Positions 17,049-27,223 of a DNA stretch of 64,000 nucleotides are shown piece after piece. Position 1 is the first letter of the stretch, and every line of letters begins with the position of its first letter. Source of the stretch: Algoriphagus mannitolivorans DSM 15301 (GTDB lineage: Bacteria; Bacteroidota; Bacteroidia; Cytophagales; Cyclobacteriaceae); contig NZ_AUBV01000001.1 of NCBI RefSeq assembly GCF_000429425.1, positions 124,001-188,000 of the forward strand. Direction: 5' to 3'. Both the position numbers and the translations under genes were made by a program. The notes beneath the pieces were generated by a model. That model was not told the origin of the DNA. It saw only the letters and a program-made list of their open reading frames with translations, and did not search any database.

Positions 17049-18887
17049 ATGGCTCCTTTGAAAATTGCCTGTGCTACTGTCAACCAAACTCCATTGGATT
17101 GGGAAGGTAACCTTTCGCATATCATTCAGGCCCTTGAGGTTGCTAAAAAAGAAAAGGCTGATATTGTCTGCTTTCCAGAGCTATCCATCACCGGATATGG
17201 CTCCGAGGATTTATTTCTAAGCTATTGGTTTCCCAAAAAAGCTCTGGCCAAACTGCTCAAATTGATTCCTCAATGTGAAGGAATCACCGCTGTTGTAGGT
17301 CTGCCTGTCCGAATACAGGAAAAGGTTTTTAATACCGTAGCCGTAATTGAAAACCAAAAACTCCTTGGTTTTGTGGCAAAGCAATACATGGCCATCGATG
17401 GAGTTCACTATGAATTCAGATGGTTCACCCCTTGGCAGGCCCATGAAAAAATCGAGATCGAGGTAGATGGACAAAAAATCCCTTTTGGAGACCTTACCTT
17501 CCATAAAAAGGGAGTTCATTATGGATTTGAAATTTGTGAAGATGCCTGGCGAGGTCCTATCCGGCCCGGGTATAGATTGAAAGACAGAAAAATTGACCTG
17601 ATCTTTAATCCAAGCGCTTCGCATTTTGCAATGAATAAGACCAAAGAGCGAAAAGACCTGATTGAAACAAGTTCTAAGATCTTCAATTGCTACTATGCCT
17701 ATGCCAACTTGTTGGGAAATGAAGCAGGCAGAATGATATTCGATGGGGAAATTCTTCTTGCAAAGGGGGGCAAACTTTTGGGAAGAAACCAACTGCTCTC
17801 TTTTCAGGATTTTCAGGTGCTGACATTTGACTTAGAAGATAAACTCCAAGCCCCGGCACAAATACTTTCGAAAGAATGGGAGTTCGTTCAGGCCTCGTCT
17901 TTGGGATTGTTTGATTACTTGAGAAAAAGTAAAAGCAAAGGTTTCGTCTTGTCACTTTCAGGAGGGGCTGATTCTTCCACGATCGCCGTTTTGGTTGCCG
18001 AAATGGTCAGGAGAGGGATTCAGGAATTGGGTTTGGAAAGATTTATCCAAAAGCTTGGCATTTCTTTCGAGCTACAAACCACCGATCCTGAAAAAGAATT
18101 GGTTGGAAAACTTTTGACCACGGCCTATCAAGGAACTCGAAATTCCTCAGATGACACCTTCAATTCGGCCAAAACATTGGCCGAAAGTCTAGGCGCAAAG
18201 TTTTATGCTTGGACCATAGACGAGGAAGTTCAGTCTTATACCCAAAAGATCGAGGTTGCGATTGGCCGAAAACTCACTTGGGATCAGGATGACATTACCT
18301 TGCAAAATATACAGGCAAGGAGTAGGTCTCCGATCATCTGGATGCTGGCAAACTTGAATAATGCCTTATTGCTTTCCACTTCCAATAGAAGCGAAGGCGA
18401 CGTGGGCTATGCGACTATGGATGGAGATACGAGCGGAAGTATTTCCCCTATTGCTGCAGTGGACAAACATTTTATCCTGCATTGGCTCCAGTGGGCTGAA
18501 AAAAACCTTGATCGTCCTGGGCTCTCCGCAGTCAATTCCTTAACACCAACCGCCGAACTTCGCCCTATTGAGCGAACGCAAACGGATGAGAAGGATCTTA
18601 TGCCCTACTCTCTGATTGTGGAAATTGAAAAGTTAGCCATTCGGGACAGGAGGTCTCCTGGCGACATTTTCCTGTTGATAAAAGAAGAAATTGAGGTAGA
18701 TGATGCCCAACTAAAGGAATACATTAAAAAATTCTTCCGACTTTGGTCGAGAAATCAATGGAAAAGAGAGCGCCTTGCGCCTTCTTTTCATTTGGATGAA
18801 TTTAACGTGGACCCGAAAACCTGGTACAGATTCCCGATTTTGTCAGGTGGGTATGAAGAAGAACTGAAAGAATTAGACCAGCTATAA
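17049..18887 (+). CDS. nadE: Glutamine-dependent NAD+ synthetase
   Basis: A 612-residue two-domain NAD synthetase that makes the last step to NAD+ using glutamine as ammonia donor. The N-terminal nitrilase-type glutaminase domain (about 1-270) has Glu44 in CFPELS, Lys111 in VAKQY and Cys163 in YGFEICEDAW as its triad. The C-terminal domain carries the ATP-pyrophosphatase loop SLSGGADSSTIAV at about residue 300. It starts five bases after rnc and is followed by lgt after ten bases. Confidence 0.96.
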   Translation: MAPLKIACATVNQTPLDWEGNLSHIIQALEVAKKEKADIVCFPELSITGYGSEDLFLSYWFPKKALAKLLKLIPQCEGITAVVGLPVRIQEKVFNTVAVIENQKLLGFVAKQYMAIDGVHYEFRWFTPWQAHEKIEIEVDGQKIPFGDLTFHKKGVHYGFEICEDAWRGPIRPGYRLKDRKIDLIFNPSASHFAMNKTKERKDLIETSSKIFNCYYAYANLLGNEAGRMIFDGEILLAKGGKLLGRNQLLSFQDFQVLTFDLEDKLQAPAQILSKEWEFVQASSLGLFDYLRKSKSKGFVLSLSGGADSSTIAVLVAEMVRRGIQELGLERFIQKLGISFELQTTDPEKELVGKLLTTAYQGTRNSSDDTFNSAKTLAESLGAKFYAWTIDEEVQSYTQKIEVAIGRKLTWDQDDITLQNIQARSRSPIIWMLANLNNALLLSTSNRSEGDVGYATMDGDTSGSISPIAAVDKHFILHWLQWAEKNLDRPGLSAVNSLTPTAELRPIERTQTDEKDLMPYSLIVEIEKLAIRDRRSPGDIFLLIKEEIEVDDAQLKEYIKKFFRLWSRNQWKRERLAPSFHLDEFNVDPKTWYRFPILSGGYEEELKELDQL

Positions 18888-18897
18888 ACACAAAATT

Positions 18898-20001
18898 ATG
18901 CTAGACACTTTCCTCTCCTATGTGGTCTGGGACCCAAATCAAGCTGTTTTCTCTGGATTTGAAAGACTAAGATGGTACAGCTTACTTTTTGCATTGGGCT
19001 TTATCATTTCCCAACAATTCATGGTTTACTTTTTTAGAAAAGAAGGCCAAAATGAGCAGTTGGTAGATAAACTGACTATTTATATGGTCTTAGCTACCAT
19101 CATTGGAGCGAGATTGGGACACGTGCTTTTTTACGAGCCAGATAAATACCTGAGCAATCCAATAGAAATCCTAAAGGTTTGGGAAGGTGGATTGGCCTCC
19201 CACGGAGCAGCAATCGCGATTCTTTTTGCACTTTGGCTGTACTCCAAAAGAACTCCGGGGCAAAGTTACCTTTGGGTAGTGGACAGAATCGTTATTGTCA
19301 CGGCCATGACGGGTGCCTTGATCCGATTTGGAAATCTGATGAACTCAGAAATTGGAGGAAAAGATACCGGAACTGATTATGGCTTTGTGTACGCTAGAGA
19401 TGCAGAGGAGATTTTGGAGTCTTTGAAAGTACCTATTCTATCCATTGATGCTTACAAACCGGAAGATCGAGCAGCTGAATTAACTGGCAATGGAATCGTT
19501 CCGGTCAACTTTGAAATCATCGTCGAAAAAGGAAATTATACCCTAGAGACCCTGGAAGAAATCTTGGCTCAGGACATCAAATACGCGCTGACCCGATTCA
19601 ACTCTTCTAAAGAATACCTCGCCGAGCCTGTAGAGACTCCACTGGACTTTAGCATACAGGAACAAAGCAATCAGTATCTGGTTACTGTAAAGACATTTGG
19701 AAGGACAAAATACCCAACACAGATCTACGAGTCGATTTCATATTTCCTCATATTCTTGATCCTTTTGGGGATTTGGGTAAAATATAAGTCTAGAATACCG
19801 GAGGGCTTACTCTTAGGTTTATTCTTGATTTCGGTCTTTGGAATGCGCTTTTTCTGGGAATATTTCAAAGCTGTTCAAGTGGACTTTGAATCAGAAATGC
19901 AGTTTAATATGGGTCAAATCCTCAGTGTCCCTCTCGTGATCATCGGAGTATTCTTGATCATCCGGGCTTGGAAAAATGGCTTAAAACCAGAAAAGAGTTA
20001 A
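18898..20001 (+). CDS. lgt: Prolipoprotein diacylglyceryl transferase with inserted domain
   Basis: Lgt transfers diacylglycerol from phosphatidylglycerol to the lipobox Cys of prolipoproteins in the inner membrane. The conserved GGLASHG (His102), [13 protein letters not shown] (Arg143, Glu151) and a YPTQIYES motif at 272-279 are present within several membrane segments. At 367 residues it is about 75 longer than the E. coli enzyme. The extra length is a soluble segment at about 165-268, between the signature motif and the YPTQIYE motif that normally follows closely. Several lipoproteins in this window would be its substrates. The last four bases overlap convergent yidD. Confidence 0.95.
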   Translation: MLDTFLSYVVWDPNQAVFSGFERLRWYSLLFALGFIISQQFMVYFFRKEGQNEQLVDKLTIYMVLATIIGARLGHVLFYEPDKYLSNPIEILKVWEGGLASHGAAIAILFALWLYSKRTPGQSYLWVVDRIVIVTAMTGALIRFGNLMNSEIGGKDTGTDYGFVYARDAEEILESLKVPILSIDAYKPEDRAAELTGNGIVPVNFEIIVEKGNYTLETLEEILAQDIKYALTRFNSSKEYLAEPVETPLDFSIQEQSNQYLVTVKTFGRTKYPTQIYESISYFLIFLILLGIWVKYKSRIPEGLLLGLFLISVFGMRFFWEYFKAVQVDFESEMQFNMGQILSVPLVIIGVFLIIRAWKNGLKPEKS

Positions 20002-20252
20002 GGGACAGGATCATGTCCATGCCCTCCCCAAGGATGGCATCGACCGATCCTTTTAAACCCAAGAAAAGATCCTTTGAGCACGCCGTGCTTTAAGATAGCC
20101 TCTTTCATGTACTGGCTGCAAGTAGGAGTAAACCGGCAGCTTGACGGAAAGAGTGGAGAAATAGTATATTGATAAACCAGTACTGGAAATATGGCTATCT
20201 TTCTTAAGTAAGTTTTGACCATCTGACGGGAAATCCCTTTTTTGTTGGGCAT
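19998..20252 (-). CDS. yidD: Membrane protein insertion efficiency factor YidD
   Basis: A small (84 residues) YidD protein, which assists YidC-dependent insertion of inner-membrane proteins. The family motif [16 protein letters not shown] and the C-terminal [14 protein letters not shown] are intact, with an amphipathic N-terminal helix. The frame extends to a TTG at 20264, but the ATG at 20252 is preferred: a perfect minus-strand TAATTTTG box at 20262-20269 would lie on the TTG itself. The 3' end overlaps the end of lgt by four bases. Confidence 0.94.
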   Translation of the reverse strand: MPNKKGISRQMVKTYLRKIAIFPVLVYQYTISPLFPSSCRFTPTCSQYMKEAILKHGVLKGSFLGFKRIGRCHPWGGHGHDPVP

Positions 20253-20285
20253 ATCGATAACCAAAATTAGTGAAACAGAATTCCC

Positions 20286-21731
20286 TTGAGAAGTTTTATC
20301 ACTTACATATTCTTTTTTCTGCTGGTAATGGCAGGTTCGCCTAGCCTGATTTGTCTAGGACAAGACACCAGCTATGCCCCTGTTAATCCTTCCACTCCTG
20401 AGCGGGTGAAAGTGAACAACATCTACATTATCGGCAATCAGAAAACCGAAAAAAACATCATTCTTCGGGAGCTGGATTTCACAACGGATTATTATTACGA
20501 TTGGGAAACATTCTTGGGAATCATCAAGGCTGATGAACAGAAAATCTACAACCTTAGACTCTTTACCGAAGTAGAAGTGACACCACTTTTCACCGGAGAT
20601 GAAGAAGTAGAAATCCTTATTTCGGTCAAAGAGCGATGGTATATTTTGCCCTCAATCATTTTTCAACTCGCAGACCGAAACTTTGCCGAGTGGTGGACCA
20701 ATCAAGGCCGGGACTTATCCAGGGTGAATTATGGGATTAGGATCAATCATGCCAACGTAGGGGGAAGGAATGAAAAACTTCGATTCATGGCCCAGTTCGG
20801 GTTTACCAAGGCTTTTGACCTTCTCTATTCAAAGCCATATATCGACAAAAATCAAAAGCATGGCCTCGCTATTCAGCTGACCTATACTGATCAAAAGACC
20901 ATTCCCATCGCTTCAGAATTTAATCGTCAGGTATTCTTTACCAATGAAACTGAGGACATTTTAAGGAAAAACTTATCGGGAGCCCTGCGATATACCTTCA
21001 GGAGGACTTTTTACAATTTCCATTTTGCCACCTTGGGATACAATAATACTTGGCTGAATAAGGACGTGCTGGTAGAAAACCCCAATTACCTTCAAAATGA
21101 AGGGAATAGTCTGCGCTACTTTTATCTTCAATACTCTTTCCGCCATGACCGAAGAGATAATGTTGCCTATGCCACAGATGGAGAACTATTGCAATTGACC
21201 GGAACTAAATACGGACTGTTTTCCAGCGAGGACATTAATGAAATTGAATTCAATGTGGTCGCCAACAAGTATATCCCGTTGAGCGATAAATTCCATTATG
21301 CAGGCGGACTTACAGCAGCTTGGTTTTTGAGCAATAGGCAACCCTACACCCTCGTAAGAGGCATCGGATACAACCCCAATTTTATCCGAGGATATGAACT
21401 CAATGTCATCGAAGGGCAGCAGTTGTATGTCCAAAAAAACAGCATGAGGTTTAAGTTTCTGGATGTTGCCTTTGACTTATCAAGCTATTTGCGACTGGAA
21501 CAATTCAGCACTTTGCCTTTCAAGATGTACTTAAGCGCAAACTTTGATCATGGATTTGTCACAGACAGAAACAGAATCCCCGAAAATGCCAGATTGACCA
21601 ACAAATACCTCTTTGGATATGGCGCTGGAATTGACGTAGTCGGATTTTACGACTCGGTTCTAAGGTTTGAATATTCATTCAACAACCAAGGGGAAGGAAA
21701 TTTCTTCTTCAATTTCAAAGCACCATTTTAA
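20286..21731 (+). CDS. BamA/TamA-like outer membrane protein (POTRA plus barrel)
   Basis: A 481-residue protein with a signal peptide (about 1-25), one POTRA-like domain (about 40-115, starting [21 protein letters not shown]) and a C-terminal surface-antigen-type barrel that ends in Phe (FNFKAPF), the classic outer-membrane sorting residue. This is far shorter than BamA and has a single POTRA, so it is a paralogue rather than BamA itself. Translation appears to start at a TTG, because the next Met would destroy the signal peptide. It heads a run of envelope genes on the plus strand. Its transport or assembly role is unknown. Confidence 0.87.
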   Translation: MRSFITYIFFFLLVMAGSPSLICLGQDTSYAPVNPSTPERVKVNNIYIIGNQKTEKNIILRELDFTTDYYYDWETFLGIIKADEQKIYNLRLFTEVEVTPLFTGDEEVEILISVKERWYILPSIIFQLADRNFAEWWTNQGRDLSRVNYGIRINHANVGGRNEKLRFMAQFGFTKAFDLLYSKPYIDKNQKHGLAIQLTYTDQKTIPIASEFNRQVFFTNETEDILRKNLSGALRYTFRRTFYNFHFATLGYNNTWLNKDVLVENPNYLQNEGNSLRYFYLQYSFRHDRRDNVAYATDGELLQLTGTKYGLFSSEDINEIEFNVVANKYIPLSDKFHYAGGLTAAWFLSNRQPYTLVRGIGYNPNFIRGYELNVIEGQQLYVQKNSMRFKFLDVAFDLSSYLRLEQFSTLPFKMYLSANFDHGFVTDRNRIPENARLTNKYLFGYGAGIDVVGFYDSVLRFEYSFNNQGEGNFFFNFKAPF

Positions 21732-21791
21732 TTTTTGCTTGACAAAGCACTAGTGTTTTAAGTAACTTAGGTTAGATTTTTTATTTAGCCT

Positions 21792-22613
21792 ATGAAGCCA
21801 TTATTTTTTCTATGCTTCTGGGGTCTTTTGGTTTCATTTTCATTTTGCCAAACAGACCCATTCTCTCAAGCCCAAGGAGCTCGAAGCCAAGGAATGGGTA
21901 ATCTCAAAGTCAATCTCAGCGATTCCTGGAGCTATTTTAATCATATCGGTGCGTTGGACCGAATGAAGGAAACTCAAATAGTATCTGGATACGATCATCG
22001 ATACGGACTAAAAGAACTGGGGACATTTAGCTTGGCGTCCGGCATAAAAACAGAAGTTGGAACGGTAGGATTGGGAATTAGCCGCTTTGGAGGAGAGCTT
22101 TTCAACCAGCATTTAGTCGGAGCAGGATTTTCAAACACATTTGGAATCATGAGCTTCGGTGCAAAAATCGATTGGCTACAGACTCAAATCGAAGGCTTTG
22201 GTACCGGAAATTCATTGCTGATATCCTTGGGAGGAAAAGCAGAACTGGGTCCAAAAACCTATTTCGGAGCGAATATTTCCAACATTAACCGGGCAAAATT
22301 CAGCAAAAACACTGGACAAAGAATCCCTACTTTCATCCAAATGGGGATTTCTTATCTCCCTTCAAAATCTGTCGGAATCTATACAGAAATAGAAAAGGAG
22401 GCAGACTCTCCTGCCTTGGCCAAAATGGCTCTGGAATATCTTCCCTCCGAATGGCTGATTTTACGGACTGGAATTTCCAGCAATCCTGCACGGATAAGCT
22501 TTGGTTTTGGAGCCAAAAATAATCGGATGGGGTTTGATTATGCCTTTGGGCAAAACTCCAATCTGGGCAGCTCTCATCATTTCAGCCTGAACTTAAACCT
22601 GAAAGAACCATGA
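21792..22613 (+). CDS. PorV/PorQ-like predicted outer membrane beta-barrel protein
   Basis: A 273-residue protein with a signal peptide ending near SFCQ (residue 20) and a Gly- and aromatic-rich body of alternating strands. The opening GARSQGMGNLKVNLSDSWSYFNHIGAL resembles the start of PorV/FadL-like barrels of Bacteroidota. PorV and PorQ help attach type IX-secreted proteins at the surface; whether this protein does so is not shown by the sequence. It overlaps the next gene by four bases (ATGA), so the two are translationally coupled. Confidence 0.72.
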   Translation: MKPLFFLCFWGLLVSFSFCQTDPFSQAQGARSQGMGNLKVNLSDSWSYFNHIGALDRMKETQIVSGYDHRYGLKELGTFSLASGIKTEVGTVGLGISRFGGELFNQHLVGAGFSNTFGIMSFGAKIDWLQTQIEGFGTGNSLLISLGGKAELGPKTYFGANISNINRAKFSKNTGQRIPTFIQMGISYLPSKSVGIYTEIEKEADSPALAKMALEYLPSEWLILRTGISSNPARISFGFGAKNNRMGFDYAFGQNSNLGSSHHFSLNLNLKEP

Positions 22614-24700
22614 AAGCCTGCTTGGTTTGTCTTTTACTCTTTATCCAAAGCTTAGCCTTCTGTCAGAGAAAAGGAAGTCAAACCATTGATCTGGAATCTT
22701 TCATCGAGCGATTATTTCCCGTTCAGGAAGAAGACCTGGATTACGAATCCATCTACGAGCATCTTTTTCAACTCTACCAAAACCCAATCAACATCAATAA
22801 GGCAGATTTGGAAATCCTCCAGGCAACATACCTTCTTTCTCCCCAGCAACTGACCTCTTTGGCAGAATACCGAAAGCTTTTAGGTAATTTTCTTTCCATT
22901 TATGAGCTCCAAGCTATTCCGGATTGGGACTTAAAAACCATAGAAACTTTACTTCCATTCATCACTTTGGAGGATCACTCACAAAATTCAAAGCCATTTC
23001 TAAATAGAGTTTTGGAGGCCGAAAATTCCTATATAGTCTTCAGACATAAACGAACTTGGGAGACCAGAAAAGGATATACTCCCCCAGATACCAGTTCTTC
23101 CGGCAAAATAAGTTCGCGATACCTAGGAGATCCAAATGAATTTTATCTCCGGTATCGAACCCAGCAGGCAAGAGATTTTAGTATAGGTTTTACCTTGGAA
23201 AAAGATCCCGGGGAGCAATTTACCTGGGATCGGAAGACCAACAGGTACGGGTTTAACTTCCTTTCTTACCACTTCACGAAATATTACTGGAAAAAGTGGA
23301 AAACCATCACGGTAGGCGATTTCCAGGCTGGATTTGGGCAAGGATTGGTGTTTGGAGCTGGATATACCTTAGGGAAAGGCGCCGAAACAGTCCCTACAGT
23401 CAGGAGAAGCAGCTTTGGACTCCTCCCCTATACTGCCGCTTTGGAATTTGGTTTTTTTAGAGGAATAGGGATTACCAGGACATTAAATAACTGGCAATTG
23501 ACCATGATTTTCTCTAAGGCTCCTCGAGATGGCAGGATTTCGACCGCTTTCGACTCTTTAGAAAACAGGCAAGATATCATTACTTCACTTTCCCAAACTG
23601 GCCTTCATCGAACCCAAAGTGAACTGGATACGAAATCTAAAATCAAAGAATTGAATTTGGGCGCCAATATTCAATACCAGTCCAAATCTTCAAAATGGCT
23701 GGGTGGAGCTAATTTTTTGGCGACCTCCTTTAGCGCGCCTTTAATCAAACCTCAAACTACCTACAACCAGTTTGAATTTTCTGGAAAAAACAATCAAGTT
23801 GGAAGTATCTACCTAAGTCGCAATTGGAGAAACTTTTTCTTTTTTGGTGAATCAGCTATTTCCAAAAGTGGAGGTACCGGAACTGTCTTAGGGCTTTTGA
23901 GCAGCTTGAGCAAAGAAGTGGATTTATCTATTCTTTGGAGAAACTACAGCAGAGATTTCCATAGTTTTTATTCCTCGGGATTTTCTGAAAATACTCGTCC
24001 GATCAATGAACAGGGACTTTACATGGGATTTCAATATCGCCCCAGCAAAATCTGGAAAATCAATCTGTATTATGATTATTTCCATTTCCCTTGGCTCAAA
24101 TACAGAGTCTATTCGCCCTCGAAAGGGACTGAAGCTTTAGGCCGGATTACCTACCAACCCAGAAGGAGTTTAGTTGCTTTTGCACAAATCAGAAGAGAGG
24201 AAAAAGACCGCAACCTTTCCAGTATTTTCACCCTTACCTCTAATTATCAGGTCCATCCAATAACAAAATGGAATGGAACCTTAAGTTTGGAAAACCAGGT
24301 CGATAAAATAGTATTCCTACGATCCAGAATCCTCTGGAGCCAAGTTGAAATTTTGGATAAAAAAACGTTTGGATTTATGATTCTGCAGGATTTACAGGCC
24401 AATTTCCAAAGCTGGAGAATCTCTGGAAGAGTGGCTCTTTTTGATGCAGTCGACTATGATAACCGGCTTTACAGTTTTGAAAACAATGTGCTCTGGACTT
24501 TTTCGATTCCAAGTTTCTATGGTCGGGGTGTTCGCTATTATCTTTTGGGACAATACAGTTTCGGGGAAAAATTGACGGCATATTTTCGGATTGCCAGAAC
24601 CAGCTACACCAATCGCAAAACCATTAGCTCTGGACTTCAGGAAATTTCCGGATCCAGGCAAACTGACTCTGCTTTGATGATCAGATACTGGCTGAGGTGA
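22610..24700 (+). CDS. Helix-hairpin-helix protein with predicted outer-membrane barrel
   Basis: A 696-residue exported protein. After a signal peptide, residues about 50-120 contain two helix-hairpin-helix-like units (INKADLEILQATYLLS and FLSIYELQAIPDWD), as in ComEA-type DNA-binding proteins. The remaining 550 residues are rich in aromatic and alternating polar and hydrophobic residues typical of a beta-barrel. HhH plus barrel is a known Bacteroidota layout of unknown role; DNA uptake or periplasmic protein contacts are both possible. The start overlaps the preceding barrel gene. Confidence 0.78.
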   Translation: MKACLVCLLLFIQSLAFCQRKGSQTIDLESFIERLFPVQEEDLDYESIYEHLFQLYQNPININKADLEILQATYLLSPQQLTSLAEYRKLLGNFLSIYELQAIPDWDLKTIETLLPFITLEDHSQNSKPFLNRVLEAENSYIVFRHKRTWETRKGYTPPDTSSSGKISSRYLGDPNEFYLRYRTQQARDFSIGFTLEKDPGEQFTWDRKTNRYGFNFLSYHFTKYYWKKWKTITVGDFQAGFGQGLVFGAGYTLGKGAETVPTVRRSSFGLLPYTAALEFGFFRGIGITRTLNNWQLTMIFSKAPRDGRISTAFDSLENRQDIITSLSQTGLHRTQSELDTKSKIKELNLGANIQYQSKSSKWLGGANFLATSFSAPLIKPQTTYNQFEFSGKNNQVGSIYLSRNWRNFFFFGESAISKSGGTGTVLGLLSSLSKEVDLSILWRNYSRDFHSFYSSGFSENTRPINEQGLYMGFQYRPSKIWKINLYYDYFHFPWLKYRVYSPSKGTEALGRITYQPRRSLVAFAQIRREEKDRNLSSIFTLTSNYQVHPITKWNGTLSLENQVDKIVFLRSRILWSQVEILDKKTFGFMILQDLQANFQSWRISGRVALFDAVDYDNRLYSFENNVLWTFSIPSFYGRGVRYYLLGQYSFGEKLTAYFRIARTSYTNRKTISSGLQEISGSRQTDSALMIRYWLR

Positions 24701-24768
24701 TTTTTTCCATTAATGGTGAATAGCCCGACCTTATTTTTTGATAATTTGTAGCCAAAGCAAATTACCCT

Positions 24769-27186
24769 ATGAAAAAAACACCACTATCCCTACTCTTTTT
24801 GATGCTTTGGGCAGTTTCTGGTTTTTCCCAAACACCAGATTTTACAAAAATGAGTAAAAAAGAAGGTTTTGTGCCTTTTTACCTAGATGAGGAAAAAGGA
24901 AAAATCTATCTCGAAATCCCATTTTTGGACAAAGAATTTCTTTATGTGAATTCTCTTACTGCAGGCGTAGGATCCAATGACATTGGTCTTGACCGTGGTC
25001 AACTTGGAGATGATCGGGTGGTTGAATTCCGAAAAACCGGAAATAAAATCCTTATGGTTCACAAGAACTACGGTTTCCGCGCCTATACCGACAATCCCTA
25101 CGAAGCAAAATCCATCAAAGATGCCTTTGCCGAATCCGCTCTTTGGGGATTTGAAATTGTAAAAACTGAAGGCGACAAAATGATTGTGGACGGAACCAAC
25201 TTTTTCCTCCAAGACGCCCATGGAGTAAGTGAGTCCTTGAGCAGATCTCGGCAAGGAACATATCGCGTAGATGCGAGCCGTTCCGGTCTTTATTATGAGA
25301 CCACCAAAAACTTTCCGAAAAACACTGAAATAGAGGCTACCATTACTTTAACAGGCACTGGAGCCGGAGGCTATCTTCGATCTGTAACTCCCACACCGGA
25401 GGCCGTGACCGTTAGAATGAGACATTCTTTCATTGAGCTTCCTGAACTTTATGCAAAAAGAGAGTTTGACCCACGGGCTGGATATTTCGGCATCACGTAT
25501 CAAGACTACACCACTCCTATCGATGAGCCATTGGTCAAAAGATTTATTGCCAGACATAGGCTAGAGAAAAAAGACCCCTCTGCTGCAGTGTCAGAGCCAG
25601 TAGAGCCGATTGTTTACTACCTAGATAGAGGAACGCCAGAACCAGTCGCTTCGGCCTTGATTGAAGGGGGAAACTGGTGGGCTCAGGCTTTTGAAGCAGC
25701 TGGGTTCAAAAACGCATTCAGAGTAGAACTGGCTCCAGAAGGCATGGACCTGATGGATATCCGATATAATGTCATTCAATGGGTGCATCGATCCACTAGA
25801 GGATGGTCTTATGGATCTAGTGTCCGAGACCCACGAACCGGTGAAATTATCAAAGGTCAAGTTTCATTGGGCTCTTTGCGAGTCCGGCAGGATTACCTGA
25901 TTGCTCAGGGACTTTTGCAGCCCTTCGAAGACGGAAAACCTTTGGATCCTAGAATGATGGAAATGGCCTTGACTCGCTTGAAGCAGCTATCTGCCCATGA
26001 AATTGGTCATACCATCGGATTGGCACATAGCTATGCTACCTCGGCGGTGGGAAGATCCTCTGTGATGGACTACCCTCATCCCCTGATCACACAAGATGCA
26101 AGCGGAAACCTAGACTTTAGCCAAGCCTATGACTTGGGAATTGGAGAGTGGGATAAGTGGGCCATCAAATACGGATATGGAACTCCTGCTCCGGGACAAT
26201 CTGAAAAGGACTTTTTGGAAAAAACTTTGCAGGATACCTATTCCGCAGGCCATGAATTTATCACTGATTCCGATTCCCGTAATCCAAGTGGAGTTCATCC
26301 TCGCTCACACCTTTGGGATAATGGAGCATCCGCTTCCGGAGAACTCCTGAGATTACTTCAACTGAGAGAAAATCGAATGAAAACTTTTGGCTTAAATGCC
26401 ATCAGGACCGGCGAACCTCAGGCCTTGTTGGAAGAAGTATTTGTGCCACTTTACTTGATGCATCGCTACCAGCTGGAAGCTACCTCCAAACTCGTTGGAG
26501 GATTGGATTTTACTTACAAAGTGAAAGGAGACAATCAGCCCAACCAAAAATGGATACCCGCAAAAGACCAGAATGAAGCGATTGCCGCTATTTTGACTTC
26601 TATTTCTCCTTCCAAACTGGAGGTACCAAGCCATGTTTTGGCATTGATTCCACCCAGACCCTATGGCTATGGAAAAACCAGGGAAACATTTCCATCCAGA
26701 ACCGGACCTGTTTTTGACCCAATAGCTCCGGCTGAAAATGTAGTGGAAACAGCTTTTGGATTCCTATTTGAATCTGGACGAGCTAATCGGGTTTATTTGC
26801 AAAATCTTCAAGACAATTCTCTACCTGGCTTTGAATCTCTTTTGAACAAGGTGAAAGATCAGGTTTTCTCCAATACACTACCTTCTGGCTTGCAAAGCGA
26901 GATTAAATTGATGACAGAAGCCAAGTATGTAGATTATTTGATTGGACTTTCCAAAAATGCAAATGCCAGCCAAACAGTAAGAGCCTTGACTCGAAAGCAC
27001 CTGAGTCAGCTTGCTTCCTTGGCAGGAGGAAATTCCCCATTGCTTCAGGCGCATAGAGAATATTTGTCTCAAAAAATCAAAGCCTATCTGCAACTACCGG
27101 AAGAACTTACTCCACAATCCACCCTGAGCGTTCCGGATGGAGCACCGATAGGAATGGATGCGATGAGTTGTGATTTTGAGTATTGA
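24769..27186 (+). CDS. Exported zinc-dependent metalloprotease (DUF5117/DUF4953 type)
   Basis: An 805-residue secreted metalloprotease. After a signal peptide (to about residue 20) comes a large N-terminal domain of the DUF5117/5118 type. The metzincin-like zinc motif HEIGHTIGLAH is at 410-420, with His410, His414 and His420 as ligands and Glu411 as catalytic base. The SVMDYPHP stretch shortly after serves as the Met-turn. Length and layout match the Bacteroidota zinc-dependent metalloprotease family, whose substrates are unknown. A strong terminator follows. The upstream gap of 68 bases may hold its own promoter. Confidence 0.93.
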   Translation: MKKTPLSLLFLMLWAVSGFSQTPDFTKMSKKEGFVPFYLDEEKGKIYLEIPFLDKEFLYVNSLTAGVGSNDIGLDRGQLGDDRVVEFRKTGNKILMVHKNYGFRAYTDNPYEAKSIKDAFAESALWGFEIVKTEGDKMIVDGTNFFLQDAHGVSESLSRSRQGTYRVDASRSGLYYETTKNFPKNTEIEATITLTGTGAGGYLRSVTPTPEAVTVRMRHSFIELPELYAKREFDPRAGYFGITYQDYTTPIDEPLVKRFIARHRLEKKDPSAAVSEPVEPIVYYLDRGTPEPVASALIEGGNWWAQAFEAAGFKNAFRVELAPEGMDLMDIRYNVIQWVHRSTRGWSYGSSVRDPRTGEIIKGQVSLGSLRVRQDYLIAQGLLQPFEDGKPLDPRMMEMALTRLKQLSAHEIGHTIGLAHSYATSAVGRSSVMDYPHPLITQDASGNLDFSQAYDLGIGEWDKWAIKYGYGTPAPGQSEKDFLEKTLQDTYSAGHEFITDSDSRNPSGVHPRSHLWDNGASASGELLRLLQLRENRMKTFGLNAIRTGEPQALLEEVFVPLYLMHRYQLEATSKLVGGLDFTYKVKGDNQPNQKWIPAKDQNEAIAAILTSISPSKLEVPSHVLALIPPRPYGYGKTRETFPSRTGPVFDPIAPAENVVETAFGFLFESGRANRVYLQNLQDNSLPGFESLLNKVKDQVFSNTLPSGLQSEIKLMTEAKYVDYLIGLSKNANASQTVRALTRKHLSQLASLAGGNSPLLQAHREYLSQKIKAYLQLPEELTPQSTLSVPDGAPIGMDAMSCDFEY

Positions 27187-27190
27187 AAAT

Positions 27191-27221
27191 AGGGCCTGAC
27201 AAAAACGTCAGGCCTTTTTTT
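27191..27221 (+). terminator. Intrinsic terminator of the metalloprotease gene
   Basis: GGCCTGAC and GTCAGGCC form a perfect 8-bp stem around a 6-base loop, followed by seven T residues, starting about six bases beyond the stop codon. It also separates the plus-strand envelope genes from the convergent gene pair. Confidence 0.9.
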
Positions 27222-27223
27222 GT

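Noticed and set aside
17217..17792. 191-residue minus-strand frame opposite nadE
   Set aside because: It is a shadow of the conserved glutaminase domain.
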